64,000 bases of DNA, taken from contig VTPC01005647.1 in NCBI GenBank assembly GCA_011009095.1, forward strand, positions 1 through 64,000, given 5' to 3'. Shown piece by piece: positions 58,501-64,000 of this stretch (the stretch's first letter is position 1; each line of letters opens with the position of its first letter). The position numbers and the translations under genes are program-made. The notes beneath the pieces are model-generated. The model saw only the letters and a program-made list of their open reading frames with translations, made no database searches and had not been told where the DNA came from. The stretch is from Ignelater luminosus. Taxonomy: Eukaryota; Arthropoda; Insecta; Coleoptera; Elateridae.

Positions 58501-61500
58501 TGCCAATTAAAAGAACATTTTGTGGCGCAGTCAAATCTTTATTAATAATGGAAGATGAAAATGACACTTACATATAAAATGTATATTTTATATTTTATTA
58601 TAAAGTATAAATAAAATATTTTAAAAAATCTAAAAACGTTGTTGGATAAATTTTTTAGCGAATCAGGTACAATCTAGCCGTTTTGCCGCCTAAAACATGC
58701 TCCCAGACCACAGTGAAACGGTTCAGATAAATAAATTCATTTTTAATCCTGACATTCCTAGTAGTATCATCAGTAACCATAGTATACTAGATTTTGTTTC
58801 TTAACATTTTTTATCAAATTACAGGCCTTTTACCCTAACTTTTGAGCATTCATATACAGATTTGCATGCATAAGATGGCAACAATTAATTTCTCACAAAT
58901 GGTACAGATGATTTATATGAAATTTTGAGGATGTATGCATTACATGTTGGTAATTCTGCACTATTAATTTGAAATAAATGGTAAATTAAGTTTCAAAATA
59001 TTTTAATTCTTCTAGTTTTACTTTCATTTAGCTAACTACCAAGTAACTTATTTTTTATTTCAATGTGGAAAATTTAGGTTTAAATATTACATAGCTTGTA
59101 ATGAAAGATTCTTTTCTAGAATCTGGGCAAATTCTCATTTGAGCAGACCAAATGATTCTTTTGAATGTTTATAGCAATTAGTACGAAATCTTCCAATGTT
59201 TAGACTACATACTGTTGCATCGCGACAAAAATAGGTAAGAATGAAGAAAGATCTAAGAAAATAAATGAAGAAGAAAAGGTTTAATGTCGCAAGAAGACAG
59301 GCAACCACTATAAAAATTATAAAACATGACAGAAAATGAAGTAGAAACCAAAAATGGGAAAAGTCAAGATTATTAAAGAAATCTGTACAATGGGCAAAAC
59401 CAATGATGACAAGTGTGGCAAAAAGTATTAAACAAATATACTACCTAAACAAGGTTCATTTCTAGAACTGACCAGACATACTGGTTTGCCATTATATCTC
59501 ATAAATTTACATAAATTAATGCTGAAAGATAATATGTAAGATTATAATTAAAAAATAACAATTTGGTTAGAATGACTTTGTTTTCAGTCAGACACTACAT
59601 TTGTTAAAAATACCTTTTTGAAAAGGTTTCACAAAATAAAACTGGTACATTGGAGGCCCTAGACAAGTATTTCTGTAACATTTGCAGTTATAATGGATTG
59701 TTGCTACTGACCTATCATAATGTACACTGTACGAGTCAACAAATTTAAAAGTTTTCATATTATTATTAGAGTTCATCAGTTTAGTAATCCTGAAAATTGT
59801 CTTATAATCGGATAACAGACAACAGACTCTTCTTCAGGTACAATAAGCATTCATACAGAACTGTATTTTAGTTCAAAATTACTTTAGAAAATAACCTGAT
59901 AAACAAAACTTTGTTGTTTAAGTATATCCAGCATGCATAATTAAAAACAAGTAGTATCAGTCATCTCTCATAAAACAAATGCACCTGATTTAGAGCTGAT
60001 TTCCTGAACAAAATAAAAATTATTGAAATTGCAACACTCAACTGAAAAGATTGACAGTGGTGCACAAAAAAGCGTGCATTTTCTAAAACTGTACTATAAG
60101 AAACTTTTGTCACTTTTCAAACAAAGTTGACAGCAACGAGTTATTTTTCTAATAACTTGGATTTCTGTATAATGGGTACTTTTCCATCTGATCAATAATT
60201 TTTAATTTGTTTGTTGTGTAAGTCATTGCCACCATACATTTAAGGTTTACACTTGTTTGCTCCAAATTCATCCTGACCATGAACTAAACGTGCTTAATGA
60301 AGGTTTCAATAAGTAAACATGTTTAAAATTTTGTAATTTATGTCTTCCCCTAAGATACCAGTTATTTTTCCTTTAATGCAGATACTTTAAAAACGAAATA
60401 TTCAATTTCAGTGGTCCTCAGATTGGGGTTGTTTTAATTCCTTAACTAAGGACTAGTTCTGTAAAATATTTTTTTATGTATGTACTAATGCCTCAGAATC
60501 TGTGGTTTCATTTTGTAAAACCATTTCAAAAACTTCCTTCTTCTTCCTTCAAATGAATGACACTTAAAGCCACTAAGAAGTTACCATTTGTACTGCAAAA
60601 CATACTACCACTACTACTACTACTACCGATCGATTTTTCTTGCATAAAGAAAATTTGAGAACGGCATTTCAGCTTTAAAGTTTTATGAAATTCACTCATA
60701 CATGTAGATACAAATACTTTAAAATTTTTATGGAATTTACCCATTATTAAATGTTTAATGCAACTGGGAAATTTAACAATAGAGCTAACATTTTACGGGT
60801 GAAATTTGGCATTTGTATGATATGTATATTAAGAAAATGAATATACCACACAAGAAAGGTGCTTTTATCAAAAGTACTTTGGATTCTGGGCTCGTTTATT
60901 CTGGACATAGTTTGCTTTACTCTGTCTGCTTATGAAACTTACAATGAATAAAATAAAATAAAATCTTGTGTGTACAAAAACATAGGCACTTTTTTGTTTT
61001 ACTAAAATTTAGGGTTTATACAAGCAGATAATAAACGAAAGGAAAGCAGAAATAGACCATTCTACTGTTTTCAATTTTACAATTTCTTCTTTGTTCTAAA
61101 AATAAAGTTAATTTAAAATTTTTAATTTTTGAAAATACATATAAGCTCAGTAATACAAGTTTCAGTGAAGTCGCACATTGAGATGTAGACTCAGCATAAG
61201 GCAATGCTAGAGAGACTGAGAGACTGCAGGAATCTGACAATACAACATTTCAGTATCTCAACATAGCAAACTGTAGTTCTTAACACCAAAGTGATGTGCA
61301 TACTGTATAATCAGCTACCCTGCTGTATCCTGTCTCAATTTGAACATGCATTTTAAAACCTGCTGAATAAAACATCTGAGCTGTGCTGCACTGCGTTATT
61401 TGTGTCGCCAATGTTTCAATGTGCGCTTGATCTAATTCTTGAAAATCCCACTTTTCAAGAAGATTGTATAACTATCAAGCACTCTTATTATAAATTAGAA

Positions 61501-64000
61501 ATTAAATATAACTCATCATAATATCATTTGAGCCATTAACCACAGAAAAATATTTTGGAACATTCTGTGTTATTCAAATCTTTGAGAATGGCAGTACTGA
61601 TCTGATAGCAAGCCATGTCAAGTTATAATATTGGCCAATATGCTTACAATCTTAAGGTGGAAAAATATTAAAGTATCACAGGATAAACTTACAAATCTCG
61701 TAGAAATAAAATGCTCAAAATAAGTAAGTGAGGTTATATTAAATGACAAATAATAAACAGCTATGATTACTGTTACTGCTCTGGAGTGGAAGTCAAGATG
61801 AGTTATAGTGATGACTTAGACAAGAAGATAAATGCATTGCAGTTACTGTTTCTTTTTTTTTGATGAACTAATAAAGAGCTTACAATGAAGCTCATTTTCG
61901 CATGAATATGAAGATGGGAAATAAGCAATTCTTGTGAACTTACACCTAAAAAAATATAATCAAGACAATAATTGTAAAACAACTTAAGTTTAAACCAGGC
62001 ATGGCTTGTAAATTATTCCCAGGATAGACTAATTAATTAATGTTATATTTATTTAGGTGAATGTGTTAATACGCATCAGATAAAAAGAAATTAAATATGT
62101 AGAAACTGGTAAATATGCAAAATACACAGTTTTATTTCTCAATATATCACTTCAAAAGATTGGCATTCTGGAGGACAATGTATATAGTTCTTTCAAGAAT
62201 ATTTTGAAGTTAAAAAGCCAAATTTCACCCTGTAGCAGTTGTTTTTAATAAAATGTTTATTAATTTCAATCCACTAGAAATAAAACATAGTCAATCACAA
62301 AAGTTGTAATGTATCTGACGTGGGTAAAAAACTCATCTTATCAGTCATCTATGGTTAAGAAAACTTATGTCTTATGCGCTTCATAATGACTAGTAATAGT
62401 AGTTCCACTGTCAAAAGTAGGCATGAATACTATTTGTGAGGTTATGTGCATATAATTTTTACAAAGAAATATGTAATTTAAGTTTATTTTAATTAAATTA
62501 ACAAAATGCAGAAATAAACTTAAAATAAATGATTTTTTTCTTTTATTAGCATCGGGTTTTAATTAGAAGTTAATTTGTAACAATTAACCAGTAAATTGCA
62601 GTTTGACAGATTGTCAAAGGTAAAAACAAAAACAACAATCTAAGTATCTGCATGGATTAATTACAAACACATTGTTTTGTTTCCATAGGTCACTTGATAA
62701 AAAAGTTTTATACAAACGATATGTAGTACTGTATTAAAAAAAATCCTTAGAAGAAAGGTAGAAACAAAAGAAACAAATTAATTTATTAACAAAACTAAAT
62801 TGAAAATTAAAATAAAAAAACAATATGTAATAACGAGATGTTAGAAATCTTGAACTACAGTTTAAAGCAAATAAGAAAGTTTGCAAAATAATTTTTGAAA
62901 TGATACTGATGATGGTATAAAAATAAAACAATAAAAGATGTGCTGTATTTAATTAATTTAATGCTGTAATGTTTGGAAGTTTATGATTTCTAGCAGTAAA
63001 ACAGGCATTACAAACAACAATATAAATTATACCACCTTTAACAAGCGTATTCTAAAAAAGAAAAAAAAAATTGATATATAGTGAGACCTTTCTATAATGG
63101 ACAGTGTCTGTGCCAAAAAAAAAATGTTCGTAATCAGAGGTTTTCAGTATGAAGAGGTAAAAACTTATGGATTACAATGCTTTGGGACTTAGAAATGTGT
63201 CCTTAATACAGGGATGTCCGCTTTGTAGAGATGTTGAGAGAGGTTTCACTGTAGCACAAAGTGTAAAAGTAACCCTATCAATCAATCCTGAAAACACTTT
63301 GCAGACCTTCATCCTAGCAAAATTACTAATCAATAATAGAATAATAAAAAGAAATTCTTTTATTATTATCAATTGGAAGGTTTATTTAGACTTGTGCTAA
63401 AATTGAAATTCTAAAAATAGTGTAGCCAGACCAAACCAAGAAAGCAGTTCAAAATTCAAAGACGAATGTATGCCATATAAAGCAAAATAAGCTTGCATTG
63501 ACAAAATTTTTTATAACAGGCTTTCAGATGCTTATTCCTGAAGATGCCAAAACAACTAATACACTTGTGTGATTGACTATAATTCTCTAGTATAAATAGT
63601 ATAAAAGTATAAATAAAAGCCATTATTACATAAAAAATAAGCGAATGTTAAGCTTATAAAAACCTCAGTATGCAATAAAATATCGTAATTCCATTAGAAA
63701 GATTTGTAAAAAATTTAAGCAGCAAATAGCATATTGCAATTGGTTCATCAACTCTGCTTGAGACATATATCATGTAAGCACGCTGGTTTTAAAAAACCTC
63801 ATACAATACGAAAAACATTTAAGCATTAATAAAGCTGATGGCATTATTTATAAGAAAAGATACATTACCTTGAGATTGATACGATCGATCTGGCGATTTT
63901 GATTTTCGAGCTCGGATCCCATATCAATGGCCATATTACGTAGGTTACCAATCATTGTATTTACTTGACCCATATTTTCTTCCATTTCTTCTTCGCGGGC
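55472..64000 (-). CDS. SNAP25: SNAP-25, 3' part (t-SNARE)
   Basis: The shared exon 64000-63869 runs off the window. It encodes the second SNARE helix: [40 protein letters not shown], including the zero-layer Gln in ENQNRQ. The donor CTCAAG/GTAATG leaves phase 0. Three candidate last exons lie 7-8 kb downstream, each starting GESN and each ending the protein after about 20 residues: 56850-56785, 55821-55759 and 55537-55472. SNAP-25 has two Q-SNARE helices joined by a palmitoylated linker. It forms the neuronal exocytosis complex with syntaxin-1 and synaptobrevin, and the last exon supplies the membrane-proximal layers. Only the C-terminal third is in the window. Confidence 0.95.
55759..55821 (-). 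CDS. SNAP25: SNAP25 alternative terminal exon C (middle)
   Basis: After acceptor CGTATCCAG the exon encodes [20 protein letters not shown] and TAG, in phase 0. It differs from exons A and B at N/E-to-K/M, A-to-E and NK-to-QN positions, and it lacks the final Ser. It has its own nucleotide sequence, so it is an older paralogous exon. Confidence 0.85.
   Translation of the reverse strand, partial: GESNKMRIEVANQRAQNLLK
56712..56853 (-). CDS. SNAP25: SNAP25 alternative terminal exon A (proximal)
   Basis: After acceptor CTCAATAG, exon 56850-56785 encodes [20 protein letters not shown] and then S and TAA. It splices in phase 0 to the shared SNARE exon. The 142-bp block 56712-56853 is identical to 55399-55540. 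The block's 3' edge reads CACGAG/GTAATATT, a plausible donor site, so the exon could be internal with its stop followed by a 3'-UTR intron. Confidence 0.88.
56854..63868. other. SNAP25 intron, about 7 kb
   Basis: AT-rich intron with no recognised exon. A TCTACAGGGTGTACATGAAT near 57618 looks like a small DNA-transposon end. A 45-codon minus-strand frame at about 57198 ([20 protein letters not shown]) and the 58386 frame are the only open frames with some coding appearance. Confidence 0.5.
58386..58577 (+). CDS. possible small ORF nested in the SNAP25 intron
   Basis: 63 codons from ATG, basic at the start ([16 protein letters not shown]) and acidic at the end (MEDENDTYI). An AATAAA follows about 30 bp after the stop. 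An acceptor-like CTAATAG/GG inside the first codons means it could instead be the last exon of a longer transcript. No family recognised; it may be chance. Confidence 0.2.
   Translation: MMSNREHRTRKSSLKSTNTDLFHRLLVTSDPYITTLRKMPIKRTFCGAVKSLLIMEDENDTYI

Overview
The window is animal nuclear DNA, almost certainly from an insect or close arthropod relative. It is AT-rich, its genes are split by short GT-AG introns, and its mobile DNA is insect-like (copia, Tc1/mariner, hAT MITEs, an RTE-like LINE). The encoded proteins are ordinary metazoan ones. I cannot fix the order or species. There is no operon, CRISPR array, rRNA gene or tRNA gene.

Layout. 1-2.1 kb holds broken copia fragments in opposite orientations. 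2.7-4.9 kb carries the 3' exons of a Sam68/KHDRBS-type KH RNA-binding protein (+). 5-11.6 kb is gene-poor and has small inverted-repeat elements and a 25-bp tandem array that ends at an assembly gap. 11.6-15.6 kb is compact: HADHB (+), EXOSC4/RRP41 (-), roadblock dynein light chain (+). 15.7-19.9 kb has repeats, including a 645-bp palindrome and an hAT MITE. 20-22.9 kb is an XK-related membrane protein (-), divergent from syntaxin-16 (+, 23.4-24.5 kb). 24.6-31.7 kb is repeat-rich and contains a twin-primed LINE and several MITEs. 31.7-34.1 kb holds UBE2C (-), UBE2T (+) and the KXD1/BORC subunit (-). 34.1-39.5 kb has no recognisable gene but carries two tandem copies of an inverted-repeat element. 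Two unrecognised secreted-protein genes follow (39.6-40.5 and 43.9-44.6 kb, +). AK7 (+, 45.8-53.3 kb) has an intron filled with transposons. 53.4 kb to the end is the 3' part of SNAP25 (-), with three candidate terminal exons and a 7-kb intron.

Functional links are loose. Syntaxin-16 and SNAP25 are both SNAREs, KXD1 acts in lysosome/synaptic-vesicle precursor positioning, and roadblock is a dynein subunit. UBE2C and UBE2T are divergently arranged E2 enzymes. AK7 is a ciliary adenylate kinase.

The most unusual signals are: (1) two SNAP25 terminal exons that are identical over 142 bp, with the identity bounded by the splice AG and a GT; (2) a 45-bp hairpin insertion with a 7-bp target duplication inside copia; (3) a LINE with a twin-priming inversion; (4) a DD37E mariner ORF broken by one stop codon; and (5) two secreted proteins I cannot place in any family.
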